Both the position numbers and the translations under genes were made by a program. A stretch of DNA of 64,000 nucleotides from Alkalicoccus daliensis (GTDB taxonomy: Bacteria > Bacillota > Bacilli > Bacillales > Salisediminibacteriaceae). Positions 8,856 through 18,010 of the stretch are shown in pieces (position 1 is the stretch's first letter; each line of letters starts with the position of its first letter). Below the pieces are notes generated by a model. That model searched no databases and was not told where the DNA came from. It was given only the letters and a program-made list of their open reading frames with translations. The stretch is from NCBI RefSeq assembly GCF_900103955.1, contig NZ_FNIL01000011.1:1-64000 (forward strand), written 5' to 3'.

Positions 8856-9206
8856 TTAAAAGTCAATAAGGCCTATGCTGATGTTCAACGCTTCATTCAC
8901 TTTTAACATCATGTCTTCATCCAACTGCGTAATTTTATCAGTCAGACGCTGTTTGTCGATGGTTCTGATTTGTTCAAGAAGTATAACTGAGTCCCGATCA
9001 AATCCATACTTTTTCGCATCAATTTCTACATGCGTCGGAAGTTTGGCCTTCTGGATCTGTGCGGTTATCGCAGCAACGATCACGGTTGGGCTGAAACGGT
9101 TTCCTATATCATTTTGTACAATGAGTACCGGTCTTACTCCGCCTTGCTCGGATCCGACTACGGGAGATAAATCCGCGAAATACACGTCACCACGTTTCAC
9201 AATCAA
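8856..9206 (-). CDS. ndoA: mRNA interferase toxin EndoA (MazF family)
   Basis: 116 residues, full length for MazF/EndoA. The RNA-binding segment [20 protein letters not shown] is at residues 6-25 and the conserved NDIGN follows. In Bacillus EndoA cuts single-stranded mRNA at UACAU-type sites; here this is inferred from family identity. It lies 5 nt downstream of its antitoxin gene and next to the sigB operon, as in B. subtilis. Confidence 0.95.
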   Translation of the reverse strand: MIVKRGDVYFADLSPVVGSEQGGVRPVLIVQNDIGNRFSPTVIVAAITAQIQKAKLPTHVEIDAKKYGFDRDSVILLEQIRTIDKQRLTDKITQLDEDMMLKVNEALNISIGLIDF

Positions 9207-9211
9207 CTCTG

Positions 9212-9490
9212 CTACACCCCGCTAACTAGGCGATCCAGCGTGCTTTCAGCCTCCTCTTCAGCTAAAAAGGACTCCGTTGCAATATTAAGGTTGATTTTTG
9301 CCATTTCCATATAACCCTGCTGCATCGTTTCACGAATGTGAATCTTCTTTTGTTCCTGCACATATTGCTTTGCCGCTTTTTGAATTACATCACTTCGTTC
9401 CAAGCAATCCCCTCCAGTTAAAGCATCCAGTTCTTGTACAAGCTGTGCTGGTAAGCTTATCGTAATGTCTTTGCTCGCTTCGTTCGACAC
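9212..9490 (-). CDS. ndoAI: EndoA antitoxin EndoAI (MazE-like, ribbon-helix-helix)
   Basis: 92 residues. An N-terminal ribbon-helix-helix segment ([15 protein letters not shown]) is followed by the toxin-binding tail [16 protein letters not shown], which is highly conserved with B. subtilis EndoAI. The GTG at 9490 is chosen because GGGGGTG lies five bases upstream and it gives the usual length; an upstream TTG at 9511 lacks a ribosome site. Confidence 0.93.
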   Translation of the reverse strand: MSNEASKDITISLPAQLVQELDALTGGDCLERSDVIQKAAKQYVQEQKKIHIRETMQQGYMEMAKINLNIATESFLAEEEAESTLDRLVSGV

Positions 9491-9535
9491 TAAAACACCC
9501 CCATGCAGCAAACTCTCTTATTTATATCCACAATA

Positions 9536-9564
9536 ATCATAACACTTGACTTTTCGTAATGCAA
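9536..9564 (-). promoter_or_regulatory. Predicted sigma-A promoter of ndoAI-ndoA
   Basis: Minus-strand TTGCAT (9559-9564), 17-nt spacer, TATGAT (9536-9541), about 45 nt upstream of the ndoAI start. Confidence 0.7.
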
Positions 9565-9734
9565 AACCGTTTTAACGAATTTTCTAAATTTCTTGGGAAT
9601 ATTCTTAAAATTATGCAAGGACATGTGCCCGAGGCAGTTGTTTATATACTTTTTAAAATAAAGTGAGCGATTTCCCCGCCAAACCGATGCTCCCTGGCTC
9701 CACCGTCTTTTCTCTCCGCTGCGCGCAGCAGTGT

Positions 9735-10085
9735 TTATAGTCTTTCTTCAATAATTACCTGGGCACAGGCATATTCCCGGCTGTGCGAGATCGATACATG
9801 CACCAGCTCCTCTTTTCCGGATACGCTTAATTCCGGTTTCCCTGCTTCATTGTTAAAAATTTCTATATCCAAAAAAGCAAGTTCTTTCCCTATGCCGGTG
9901 CCGGCAGCTTTTGCATATGCTTCTTTTGCTGCAAAACGCCCTCCTAAAAATTCTGTTTTTCTTTGTCCCTGAAGCCGCTGGAATGTCTCTTTTTCTGCAG
10001 GCGTCAATATTCTTGAAGAAAGCCTTTCTGCAATTCGTTCAATTCTTTTTAATTCCACGATATCTATTCCAATCCCTCTAATCAT
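9735..10085 (-). CDS. acpS: Holo-[acyl-carrier-protein] synthase
   Basis: 116 residues, typical AcpS length. The magnesium-binding [12 protein letters not shown] begins at residue 4, and [14 protein letters not shown] near 52-65 is the second catalytic motif. It transfers phosphopantetheine from CoA to the acyl carrier protein. In B. subtilis a lipoprotein gene and alr lie between acpS and ndoAI; here acpS lies only about 245 nt upstream of ndoAI with neither gene present. Confidence 0.96.
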   Translation of the reverse strand: MIRGIGIDIVELKRIERIAERLSSRILTPAEKETFQRLQGQRKTEFLGGRFAAKEAYAKAAGTGIGKELAFLDIEIFNNEAGKPELSVSGKEELVHVSISHSREYACAQVIIEERL

Positions 10086-10287
10086 GCGCTCTGTCCCCCA
10101 GTCTTTCCCTCATGCTTTTTCCAGCTGCTTTATGCTAAAATTATAAATAATCTGTTATGAATACTCGCTGTGAACTTTTTGAAAGCAGTTCGAAAATGAT
10201 AACTTTCTTCGGGCTGCAGTTATAATTTTTCATTTTAACATAATTGGTATCAGCTTGGTTCAGCTATTCTTGTGAAGGCGGGATGAC

Positions 10288-11052
10288 ATGTTTCTTAGAA
10301 ATGAAAGTTTTGATGAGTATATACGACTATACAAAGTTGTAACTGCACTGATTGCGATAAATCTGTTTTTCTATCTTTGGACAGATATTTTTACTTTTCT
10401 CGGCGGCCGGGAAATTCAGCTTCTCGGGGTAGGAAATAACTTAGCAATTGCCGCAGGTGACTGGTGGCGCCTAATTACCCCCATTTTCCTGCATGGAGGA
10501 CTGGCACACGTCGCATTCAACTCTTTTGCTCTGTTTCTTTTCGGTCCTGCACTGGAAAAAATGCTTGGCAAAGGGAAATTCCTGATGATATATCTCGGTA
10601 CAGGGGTTCTTGCAAATATTGTTTTTTACGTGCTCGGCGATCCTCGTGTTATTCATCTGGGAGCTTCCGGGGCAGTATTCGGTCTTTTCGGAGTATATGT
10701 ATACATGGTACTTGTGCGTAAGGACTTAATTTCAAATATGAATTCCCAGCTGATTATGGTAATTGTTATCATCGGGGTCGTCATGACGTTTATTAACCCC
10801 GGCGTAAATATTATTGCCCATATCTTCGGGCTCGCGGCCGGAGCAGTACTCGCTCCTTTATTTCTCGCGAAAGTACGCTATGAAGATCAGTTTCAGTCCA
10901 GAAGAGTGCATGATCCGGATGAAATAGGTTTTGATCCGGACCGCTGGCGCAAAAAAGAAAACCGGAAAAAGAAAATCTGGTTCTATCTGGCCTGCGGACT
11001 GCTGGCAATGGTCACCTTCTTCTTTCTCGTTGATTTCTTTTTACTTCCGTAA
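10288..11052 (+). CDS. Rhomboid family intramembrane serine protease
   Basis: 254 residues with about six to seven membrane segments. The catalytic serine is Ser127 in GASGAVFG and the catalytic histidine His178 in NIIAHIFGLAAG; HGGLAHVAFN at 69-78 is the conserved loop. Residues 195-225 form a charged cytoplasmic stretch, followed by one more membrane helix. It is divergent from acpS, the same arrangement as ydcA in B. subtilis. Substrates are unknown. Confidence 0.93.
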   Translation: MFLRNESFDEYIRLYKVVTALIAINLFFYLWTDIFTFLGGREIQLLGVGNNLAIAAGDWWRLITPIFLHGGLAHVAFNSFALFLFGPALEKMLGKGKFLMIYLGTGVLANIVFYVLGDPRVIHLGASGAVFGLFGVYVYMVLVRKDLISNMNSQLIMVIVIIGVVMTFINPGVNIIAHIFGLAAGAVLAPLFLAKVRYEDQFQSRRVHDPDEIGFDPDRWRKKENRKKKIWFYLACGLLAMVTFFFLVDFFLLP

Positions 11053-11088
11053 AACAAGCCCGCTGCATTGCGCAGCGGGCTTGTTTTA
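11051..11088. terminator. Bidirectional terminator between rhomboid and iron-permease genes
   Basis: Near-perfect stem AAAACAAGCCCGCTGC/GCAGCGGGCTTGTTTT with a short loop. A runs on one side and T runs on the other let it serve the converging genes on both strands. Confidence 0.85.
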
Positions 11089-12735
11089 ATATCTTTTCAG
11101 CAGGTAATGGAGCGGAATAATAGATACGAGTACAATCAGCAGTGCTCCCGGCGCTGCCTGATGGTAAATTGCTTCACTCGCATTATAGTAAACGCGTACA
11201 GCAAGCGTATCAAATCCAGGCGGCCGCAGCATCAAAGTCGCGGGCAGCTCCTTAATAGAACTTACGAATACCAACGCCCCGCCGGCAAGCACCCCCGGCA
11301 GGATGGAAGGCAGCGTTACTTTCAGCATTACTTTCCAGGCTGGATACCCGAGGCTGCGCGCCGCTTCGTCCATCCGTGGAGAAACGAGACTCAAGGAAGC
11401 TTCTCCCGCCTGCATTGCCTGCGGCAGGAAGCGTACCACAAAAGCGATAGCAATCATGTAAAAAGTGTTGTAGAGAACAGGAATATGATTATTAAAAATA
11501 AATACCATTCCTAATGCTACAATCACCCCGGGAAGCGCATAACCAGTATAGCTCAGCTTATCAATCCCTGAAGAAATGAATGACGGATGCCTTGATTTCA
11601 AATAAATTAACGGAAGTGCAAGCAGCATACAGAGCACCGCTGCAATGCCGGAAACTTTTACACTGTTCCATGCATATTCAAAGAAACTCGCGTCAATCGC
11701 TCCAGCTTCTGCCCCTACTACCGTCCAGTAAACAAGTACAAATATCGGAAGTACGACAGCCATTGTAAATACGGAAATAACGTAAATCAGGGCCAGCGGC
11801 TTCCATCTGCCCAGTTTTAATATTTCCGGCGGACGAAATGTATTCGACGTCTGATAAAATTTGTTTTTTCTTCTGGAATAAGATTCTATCCATAGAATTA
11901 TCACAGTCAGCACAATTAATACAAGACTCAGTACAGAGGCAGACGGAATATCAAACCCTGCCCGCTGATAATAGATAGCAGCGGTAAAGGTTACATAGCG
12001 CATCATCGCAATCGCCCCGAAATCTGAAAGTACATAAAGAGAAATAAGGATGGCACCTGCCCCGATTGCCGGCCGCAGCAGCGGCAGATTCACCTTCCAG
12101 AATATTTGAGAAGTTGTCATTCCCTGCGAGCGGGCTACCTCTTCGTAGTTACGGTTCATTTTTCGAAGCGAAGCACTGGCGATAAGAAATACATATGGGT
12201 ATGTAAACATCGTCATAACGAAAAACACACCCCAGAAAGAGTAAATCTGTATAGGATAGTCTCCGAATACGTTTAGTACCCCTCCATTCCACAAGTCTCT
12301 CATCCAGCCGCTTGGCCCGAATACGATAATGTATGTAACCGCTCCAACGTACGGAGGAATGACCAAAGGAATAGCAAGCAGCCACTGCCATACTTTTCGC
12401 CCTGGTATATCTGTGCGGATTACAAGCCAGGCCAGGGATACTCCAATTACTATGGCAAAAGCAGTCACGGCGAAAGTTAAGGACAAAGTGTTCCACATCA
12501 GCCCGGGGATCCGGTCTCCAATCAGCCGTGCCCAGCTGTCCCTGCCTGCTGCTAAAGATCTGATAATTACATACACCAGCGGCACAGACATAAGTATCCC
12601 CGTGATCAGCCCGATCGTAAGCAGCACCATTCCCGGCGGATTTCCGTTCCAAATGCTGCGCCAGCGTTTCTGCAGAAACTGGAAGTTCCCCTCCTGTGTT
12701 CTATGATTTTTTTCCTCTTCTTTCTTTCTGGACAT
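11086..12735 (-). CDS. Fe(3+) ABC transporter permease (fused two-module type)
   Basis: 549 residues with about twelve membrane segments in two homologous halves, each carrying a binding-protein-dependent permease signature (EVARSQGMTTSQIFWKVNLPL in the first, EAARSLGYPAWKVMLKVTLP in the second). This duplicated arrangement is usual for FbpB/FutB-type iron permeases. The ATG at 12735 has AGGAGA seven bases upstream; a longer in-frame start at 12807 gives a charged leader without such a site. Substrate assignment comes from the neighbouring binding protein and the Fur boxes. Confidence 0.92.
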   Translation of the reverse strand: MSRKKEEEKNHRTQEGNFQFLQKRWRSIWNGNPPGMVLLTIGLITGILMSVPLVYVIIRSLAAGRDSWARLIGDRIPGLMWNTLSLTFAVTAFAIVIGVSLAWLVIRTDIPGRKVWQWLLAIPLVIPPYVGAVTYIIVFGPSGWMRDLWNGGVLNVFGDYPIQIYSFWGVFFVMTMFTYPYVFLIASASLRKMNRNYEEVARSQGMTTSQIFWKVNLPLLRPAIGAGAILISLYVLSDFGAIAMMRYVTFTAAIYYQRAGFDIPSASVLSLVLIVLTVIILWIESYSRRKNKFYQTSNTFRPPEILKLGRWKPLALIYVISVFTMAVVLPIFVLVYWTVVGAEAGAIDASFFEYAWNSVKVSGIAAVLCMLLALPLIYLKSRHPSFISSGIDKLSYTGYALPGVIVALGMVFIFNNHIPVLYNTFYMIAIAFVVRFLPQAMQAGEASLSLVSPRMDEAARSLGYPAWKVMLKVTLPSILPGVLAGGALVFVSSIKELPATLMLRPPGFDTLAVRVYYNASEAIYHQAAPGALLIVLVSIIPLHYLLKRY

Positions 12736-12876
12736 ACAAATTCTCCTGACATTCAGCGAAGTAATTCTTCCTCTCTCATTCAACCATAATTGAAAAAAAG
12801 ATACCACACAAATAATGCGTTTTCACTTACAGAAATTACGAGGACACTGCCTCCATTACTTTTACTGCAAAAAAAA

Positions 12877-12957
12877 GCCCACCAGTCCGGTCAGTAATAC
12901 TTCAACAGCAAGACCGCAGTCTCACTGTTTGAAATATCCTGGCAGCTGGTGGGTTTT
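12877..12957 (-). terminator. Long imperfect hairpin between the iron binding-protein and permease genes
   Basis: About 80 nt that can fold almost end to end: outer arms CCCACCAG (12878-12885) and CTGGTGGG (12946-12953), an inner helix around ATTTCAAACAGTGAGAC and its imperfect complement, and a T run on the minus strand. It could be a terminator or attenuator reducing permease expression relative to the binding protein. Confidence 0.6.
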
Positions 12958-12967
12958 GAAATTTTAT

Positions 12968-14173
12968 TTAACGAAGTTCAAGATCAAGACCTGCATCTTC
13001 AATAAGCTGGCGGGTATCTTCAAAATAGTTGCCCAGTTCTCTTAACGGCATATCCTGTACCTGAAGCTCACTGAATGGAACTGCTTCCTCAAAAGGAGGA
13101 TCTAGCTCAGGATTAATAGGCACTTCCAGCGATTCGCCGACAAATTCCAGCTGGTTCTCTTCTTCAAGCACCCAGTCAAGAAATGCCTGTGCATTTTCAG
13201 GGTTTGGGCCATCTGCAACAAGACCTACACCTGCTGCGTTTGCGATCGCTCCCATTTCTCCTTCTCCCTGGTCTGCGTAAACAAACCCTACATTGTTATC
13301 ACTTGGCTCTTCCAGCTGCTGGTGATAGTAATAGTTGTTTACAAGGCCGAAAGCATGGGTACCTTCTCCGACAGCGCGGCGGATATCTCCGTGTCCTTCA
13401 TAAATTCCTGCTGCGTTTTCCTGGATCGAATTAATCCATTCTTCCGTCCGCTCATCTCCCCATTCGTGACGAAGCGCGGACACGTTTCCGATCATGCCGC
13501 CGTTACCGCCGCGGGTAATTGCATAGCCGTTTTCCACTTCTGCATAAGAATCATCGAGCAGATCTTCCATACGTGAAGGTACCTCTTCTTCTTCAATCAT
13601 ATCCTTGTTATAAATAAATCCTCTGGCACGCGTAGAGAGGGCGAACCATTCGTTGTTATCCGCGCGGAACTGCTCATCAATCGTTTCAATATTTTCCGGA
13701 TCGCTCTCTTCCAGAAGTCCTTCCTGGTTTAAGTATTCGAGTCCGCCGATATCGTTGGAAATAAAGATATCTGCCTGCACATTTCCAGCTTCTTCCTGAA
13801 TCTGGAGCGGTTCAGCTTCATGTAATGCTCTGACCTCAACTCCTGTATCTTCTTCAAACTTATCTAAAAGTGCATCCGTAAAAATTTCATTTCTAGAAGA
13901 GTAAACAATTAATTCACCGTCAAGTTCTGTTTCTGATGCGGTTTCTTCTCCTGCTTCGTTTTCAGCTTCATTGGTCTCTTCTGCTTCATTTTCATTTGTC
14001 TCGTTTGTTTCGTTTTCTATATTTGATTCATTGTTCGTATTTTCTGCAGCATTATTCGTGTTGCCTGCCGCATTCTCATTTGCTTCTGTATTGTTACCTT
14101 CGTTATTGCCACACGCTGCAAGTAATACTGCAGTTAAAACAGATGCTGTTAAAATTTTACGATTTACTTTCAC
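12968..14173 (-). CDS. Fe(3+) ABC transporter substrate-binding lipoprotein
   Basis: 401 residues. The lipobox LLAAC places the lipidated cysteine at residue 21. Residues 22 to about 85 are a low-complexity Asn/Glu/Thr linker. The remainder is a family 1 (FbpA/FutA-like) binding protein beginning ELIVYSSRNEIF, with the paired-tyrosine region VNNYYYHQQ typical of ferric-ion binders near residue 290. It would deliver Fe(3+) to the adjacent permease. A Fur box lies 38 nt upstream of the ATG. Confidence 0.92.
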   Translation of the reverse strand: MKVNRKILTASVLTAVLLAACGNNEGNNTEANENAAGNTNNAAENTNNESNIENETNETNENEAEETNEAENEAGEETASETELDGELIVYSSRNEIFTDALLDKFEEDTGVEVRALHEAEPLQIQEEAGNVQADIFISNDIGGLEYLNQEGLLEESDPENIETIDEQFRADNNEWFALSTRARGFIYNKDMIEEEEVPSRMEDLLDDSYAEVENGYAITRGGNGGMIGNVSALRHEWGDERTEEWINSIQENAAGIYEGHGDIRRAVGEGTHAFGLVNNYYYHQQLEEPSDNNVGFVYADQGEGEMGAIANAAGVGLVADGPNPENAQAFLDWVLEEENQLEFVGESLEVPINPELDPPFEEAVPFSELQVQDMPLRELGNYFEDTRQLIEDAGLDLELR

Positions 14174-14210
14174 TTGTTATGCCACTCCCTATTGTTTATG
14201 TATAGTTAAT

Positions 14211-14225
14211 TGAAAATGATTATCA
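14211..14225. promoter_or_regulatory. Fur box upstream of the iron-binding lipoprotein gene
   Basis: TGAAAATGATTATCA matches the 15-bp Fur consensus TGATAATNATTATCA at all but one defined position and sits in the promoter region of the minus-strand lipoprotein gene. Confidence 0.8.
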
Positions 14226-14499
14226 ATCTCAACAATACTCAGTTTAATTTATCAGAAATCTTTTGTCAATGCTTTTTGTAAGTAATTATTACTACTGCTG
14301 TGAAAATAAAATTCTTTTCTAAGCAGAAAAATTCCTATTGTTTTCCTGCGGCAGGGCTTGCCTTCGACTACTTCGAACGAAGCACCGCTTCCTGTAAACG
14401 CCGTGTATTTATAAAGGAATAATTTTCGTATTTTTGACATTGTTTGTATGGGTGCCTGGTTCGCGCAGAAAACTATTTCTTAGTTATTCGAATACACCT
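14226..14499. other. Spacer between iron ATPase and binding-protein genes
   Basis: Within the 377-nt gap (14174-14550) the left end carries a Fur box and the right end a terminator. The middle holds no convincing gene. A 62-codon open frame at 14252-14440 has no ribosome site and no recognisable sequence. Confidence 0.5.
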
Positions 14500-14541
14500 A
14501 AAAAAAGCCCTGCTGCCGAAGTTACGGCAGAGGAGCTTTTT
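14500..14541 (-). terminator. Intrinsic terminator of the iron ATPase gene
   Basis: Minus-strand stem built on CTGCCG/CGGCAG extended by AGCTCC/GGGCT, followed by seven T, right after the ATPase stop codon. Confidence 0.8.
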
Positions 14542-14550
14542 CATCAATTC

Positions 14551-15609
14551 TTACTCAACAAGCGCTACAAGTTCCGGTTTAATATCAAAGGAAACGATCG
14601 ATCCTATTTCCACATCCTGCTCTACCGGAGCATAAATCATCATCGGAGCTTTGGAAAGGCCTGGTTCGTTATGCAGGCGGACATGCAGTTCCTGGTATTC
14701 TCCTCCGTAAGTGACTCTGTCCACTACGCCGCAGAATGCACCTTTCTCTGAAAGCATGCAGCCTTCCGGGCGAATAGAAAGTGTGACGCTTTCCAGACGT
14801 TCCTTTGATTCTTCCGGAAGCATTACTTTCCCAATATGTGTATGAATATTGCGAAGGTCATTGTCCATTTTTCCAGTAAGAATATTTGTTTTTCCCACAA
14901 ACTGCGCTACGAAACAATTTTTCGGACAGCGGTACATTTCTTTTGGTGCAGCTATCTGTTGAATTACTCCTTCATTCATTACGACAACACGGTCAGAAAC
15001 TGCAAACGCATCTTTTTGGTCGTGGGTAACAATAATTGCAGTAGTATTTGCACGGCGGAGGATGTTCGTAACATCAAAGCGCATTTTTTCACGCAGTCCT
15101 GCGTCCAGATTACTGAACGGCTCATCCATCAGTACTACATGCGGCTTCGGAGCCAGTGCTCTGGCAAGTGCCACCCGCTGCTGCTGGCCGCCGGAAAGCT
15201 GTGTAGGATAACGATCTCCATACTCCTCCAGGCCTACCAGCTCAAGTACTTCTTTCACTCTCGCTTTTTTTTCACGGGTTTTCCATTTATTCAGTCCGAA
15301 CATTACATTTTTTTGTATTGTCATATGTGGAAATAAAGCGTAATCCTGGAATACCATTCCGATCCCCCGTTTTTCAGGCGGGAGTATACGCGATTCGTTC
15401 ACAATAGTTGCTCCATCTATATGGATACTTCCGGAAGAAGGATTTTCAAATCCGGCAATCATACGAAGTGTCGTAGTTTTTCCACAGCCGCTCGGCCCAA
15501 GAAGAGAAATAATTTCTCCTTCTTTTATTTTTAAGCTCAGCTTATCTACAGCCGGCCTGCCCGAACCTGTAAAAGCTTTCGTGATGTTTTCCAGTTGAAT
15601 GAAACTCAT
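14551..15609 (-). CDS. Fe(3+) ABC transporter ATP-binding protein
   Basis: 353 residues. Walker A GPSGCGKTT at 38-46, signature LSGGQQQRVALARAL, Walker B VVLMDEP, and a C-terminal TOBE-like domain from about residue 250. FbpC/PotA-type importer ATPase. Start ATG 15609 with AGGGGA upstream; the longer frame from 15684 has an unconserved leader. It has its own Fur box and terminator, so ATPase and binding protein/permease seem to be two Fur-controlled transcripts of one transporter. Confidence 0.92.
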   Translation of the reverse strand: MSFIQLENITKAFTGSGRPAVDKLSLKIKEGEIISLLGPSGCGKTTTLRMIAGFENPSSGSIHIDGATIVNESRILPPEKRGIGMVFQDYALFPHMTIQKNVMFGLNKWKTREKKARVKEVLELVGLEEYGDRYPTQLSGGQQQRVALARALAPKPHVVLMDEPFSNLDAGLREKMRFDVTNILRRANTTAIIVTHDQKDAFAVSDRVVVMNEGVIQQIAAPKEMYRCPKNCFVAQFVGKTNILTGKMDNDLRNIHTHIGKVMLPEESKERLESVTLSIRPEGCMLSEKGAFCGVVDRVTYGGEYQELHVRLHNEPGLSKAPMMIYAPVEQDVEIGSIVSFDIKPELVALVE

Positions 15610-15724
15610 GACTATTCCCCTCCGTACATTATCGGTTCCGATTTTCAAAGCACATCTCGTCAGCAGTACTGCTTCATCATTCACTTCCTGAATGAGAGCT
15701 TATTTAGAATAATTCGAATCTAGT

Positions 15725-15739
15725 TGAGAATGATTTTCA
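15725..15739. promoter_or_regulatory. Fur box upstream of the iron ATPase gene
   Basis: TGAGAATGATTTTCA is a near palindrome differing from the Fur 15-mer at two positions, about 115 nt upstream of the ATPase start on the minus strand. Confidence 0.72.
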
Positions 15740-15840
15740 TTTCTATTGAGTATAGCACAGCCGGAATTGCCAGGTCAACGCGGTGCCTGCTGTTTTAATA
15801 GAGATAATGTTATTGTCACTGAATGTTCACGCACATACTT

Positions 15841-15880
15841 GAAAAAGCTGGAAGACGGAGGAGCTCCGCTGCCAGCTTTC
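15841..15880 (-). terminator. Intrinsic terminator of putB-rocF
   Basis: Minus-strand hairpin with arms GAAAGCTGGCAGCGGAG and CTCCGTCTTCCAGCTTTTTC, a few bases after the rocF stop codon. Confidence 0.8.
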
Positions 15881-15885
15881 AGTAG

Positions 15886-16788
15886 TTACAATAGCTTTTC
15901 TCCGAACAAAGAACCTATTAAAGCCACTGCTGCTTCTGCCGTCTGGTTTTTATTATCCAGAATCGGATTTACTTCCACAAATTCTGCCGAAGTAATAATA
16001 TTGCTTTCTGCTAAGATTTCCATTGCCAGATGTGTTTCCCGGTAGGAAGGACCACCCATTACAGGCGTTCCCACACCAGGCGCATCGTTAGGGTCAAGTG
16101 CATCGAGATCGAGGCTCAAGTGAACGCCGTCTGTCCCATTGGATACATGCTCCACCGCCTCTTCCATTACACGTGACATTCCTAAGCGATCGACTTCATG
16201 CATCGTATACACCCGGATACCCTTTTCCTTAATTAATTTACGCTCTCCTTCATCTAAAGAACGAGCTCCGATAATTACTACATTTTCAGGCTTTACTTTC
16301 GGGCTGTAGCCGCCGATATTTTTTAATGCCTCATGACCGATTCCCATACTAGCTGAGAGGGGCATCCCATGGATATTTCCTGATGGTGAAGTTTCCCCTG
16401 TATTTAAATCACCATGGGCATCGTACCAGATTACTCCCAGATTTTCTTTATCTTTTGCTACACCTGCAAGCGATCCCAGCGCAATGCTGTGGTCTCCTCC
16501 GAGAATTAGAGGGAAAGACCCTTCTGAGATTACGTCTATCACTTCGTCTGCAAGCATTTCATTCGCATTCACTACTACATCCAGGTCTTTGAGATTTTCT
16601 TCATTTTTAATATCATATTTTGACGGGCGCCCAATTTGTATATCTCCCCGGTCTTCCACCTCATGTCCAAGGTTTTCCAGGCGTTCTACCACACCCGCAT
16701 AGCGGATCACACTAGGACCCATATCTACTCCGCGCCGCATCTGTCCCAAGTCCATCGGCACTCCAATTATCGTAACTTTCTTATTCAC
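15886..16788 (-). CDS. rocF: Arginase
   Basis: 300 residues. Manganese-binding motifs are all present: GGDHSIALG near 97, DAHGDLN near 122-128 and [18 protein letters not shown] near 222-239. Hydrolyses L-arginine to ornithine and urea. GTG at 16788 is chosen since GGGAAG lies just upstream and family members begin with this [10 protein letters not shown] segment; an ATG five codons earlier (16803) lacks a ribosome site. It follows the proline dehydrogenase gene by 40 nt and should share its sigma-54 promoter. Confidence 0.95.
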   Translation of the reverse strand: MNKKVTIIGVPMDLGQMRRGVDMGPSVIRYAGVVERLENLGHEVEDRGDIQIGRPSKYDIKNEENLKDLDVVVNANEMLADEVIDVISEGSFPLILGGDHSIALGSLAGVAKDKENLGVIWYDAHGDLNTGETSPSGNIHGMPLSASMGIGHEALKNIGGYSPKVKPENVVIIGARSLDEGERKLIKEKGIRVYTMHEVDRLGMSRVMEEAVEHVSNGTDGVHLSLDLDALDPNDAPGVGTPVMGGPSYRETHLAMEILAESNIITSAEFVEVNPILDNKNQTAEAAVALIGSLFGEKLL

Positions 16789-16828
16789 ACTGTCACTTCC
16801 CATCTGCTGCTGATTATTTAAAATTTTG

Positions 16829-17737
16829 TTATTTATTTGTCAGGACACCGCGCACCGCAAAGGTAATATTCTGCGGGCGTTCTGCAAGACGGCGCATAAA
16901 GTAGCCGTACCAGTCATTTCCAAATGGCACATATACGCGCATTTTAAATCCTTCTGCAGCTATTTCTTCCTGCAGCTCCGAACGGAACCCATAAAGCATC
17001 TGAAATTCAAACTGGTCTTTGGAAATTCCGTTTTCTTCCGCAAACTTTTTCACTTCGGCAATAATTTTATGGTCGTGCGTAGCTACAGCCGCATAGCTGC
17101 CGTTGCGCATGTGTCTTTTAATAATATTTATATAATTGTTGTCAATTTCCTTCTGATCTTTAAACGCAACTTCCGGAGATTCATTATAAGCACCTTTCAT
17201 CAGCCGGATGTTCATGCCTTTAAGCGCTTCCACATCCTGTTCTGAACGAAATAAGTAAGCCTGAATTGCCGGTCCTACGTTATCATGTGTTTTTCTGAGT
17301 TCTTCCAGCACTTCAAAGGTTGCTTCAATGTGAGAGTAATCTTCCATATCAATACGAACAAAATTATTATATTTTTTCGCAGTATCCAGGATTGCTCTCA
17401 TATTTGAAATGCAGAGTTCTTTATCTATATCAAGCCCGAGCTGTGTCAGCTTGAGAGAAAGATTGCAGTCTACCCCGCTCTCTTCCATTCCTTCAAGTGT
17501 GCGAATACAATAATCCGCAGCATCCATTGCTTCTTCTTTATTATAAACAAATTCACCTAAGTGATCGACGGTTACTTTCAGTCCTTTTTCATTTAATTCT
17601 TTTGCCGTCTGCATTGCTTCTTCAATCGTTTCACCAGCGATTACTGATTTCGCACCGAATTTCGGCCCCCATTTACGGGCTTTATCTTTCATAAAATCAT
17701 TTTTGGCCAGGAACAAGAAAAAATCTCTTGTAATCAT
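16829..17737 (-). CDS. putB: Proline dehydrogenase
   Basis: 302 residues, typical of the monofunctional Gram-positive enzyme. Conserved barrel motifs include RLMKGAYNE near 192, EFQMLYGFR near 242 and the C-terminal YVPFGNDWYGYFMRRLAERP that binds substrate and FAD. Oxidises L-proline to pyrroline-5-carboxylate. First gene of a two-gene unit with rocF, divergent from rocR. The long 5' leader (about 195 nt from the predicted sigma-54 start point) contains no visible gene. Confidence 0.94.
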   Translation of the reverse strand: MITRDFFLFLAKNDFMKDKARKWGPKFGAKSVIAGETIEEAMQTAKELNEKGLKVTVDHLGEFVYNKEEAMDAADYCIRTLEGMEESGVDCNLSLKLTQLGLDIDKELCISNMRAILDTAKKYNNFVRIDMEDYSHIEATFEVLEELRKTHDNVGPAIQAYLFRSEQDVEALKGMNIRLMKGAYNESPEVAFKDQKEIDNNYINIIKRHMRNGSYAAVATHDHKIIAEVKKFAEENGISKDQFEFQMLYGFRSELQEEIAAEGFKMRVYVPFGNDWYGYFMRRLAERPQNITFAVRGVLTNK

Positions 17738-17943
17738 ACGCTTCCATCCCCTTTCGAATTCTTCTTATTAATAAATGCAAAACCTGAACAATTGACGACT
17801 GTATTTAATTGTTTCCCTGAATGAAGTCTTTTTAATCAGAGCGTCTGGAAACTAAGCAGCTGTCTTCCATAGAATACTCTCCAACGGTACAACTACCATC
17901 TAAAAGTGAAAGACAGATGATTGCTTATACGTTAATATTAATT

Positions 17944-17961
17944 ATGCAAAGTTCATGCCAA
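17944..17961 (-). promoter_or_regulatory. Sigma-54 (SigL) promoter of putB-rocF
   Basis: The minus strand reads TTGGCATGAACTTTGCAT, with GG and GC separated by 10 bases: a near-perfect -24/-12 promoter (consensus TTGGCACGNNNNTTGCWT). It faces putB, and its divergent neighbour is the sigma-54 activator rocR, so position and partner both fit. Confidence 0.85.
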
Positions 17962-18010
17962 CTTATTTTTACTTCTATGAAAGCACTTACAATAAATTTT
18001 TTCAGTTTAT

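Noticed and set aside
14252-14440. 62-codon open frame in the iron-transport spacer
   Set aside because: No ribosome site, no recognisable domain, and odd composition; likely chance.
17775-17790. A second sigma-54-like box (TTGTTC-N5-TTGCA) nearer to putB
   Set aside because: Only three of six bases fit the -24 element and the essential GG is missing. The box at 17944-17961 is far better.
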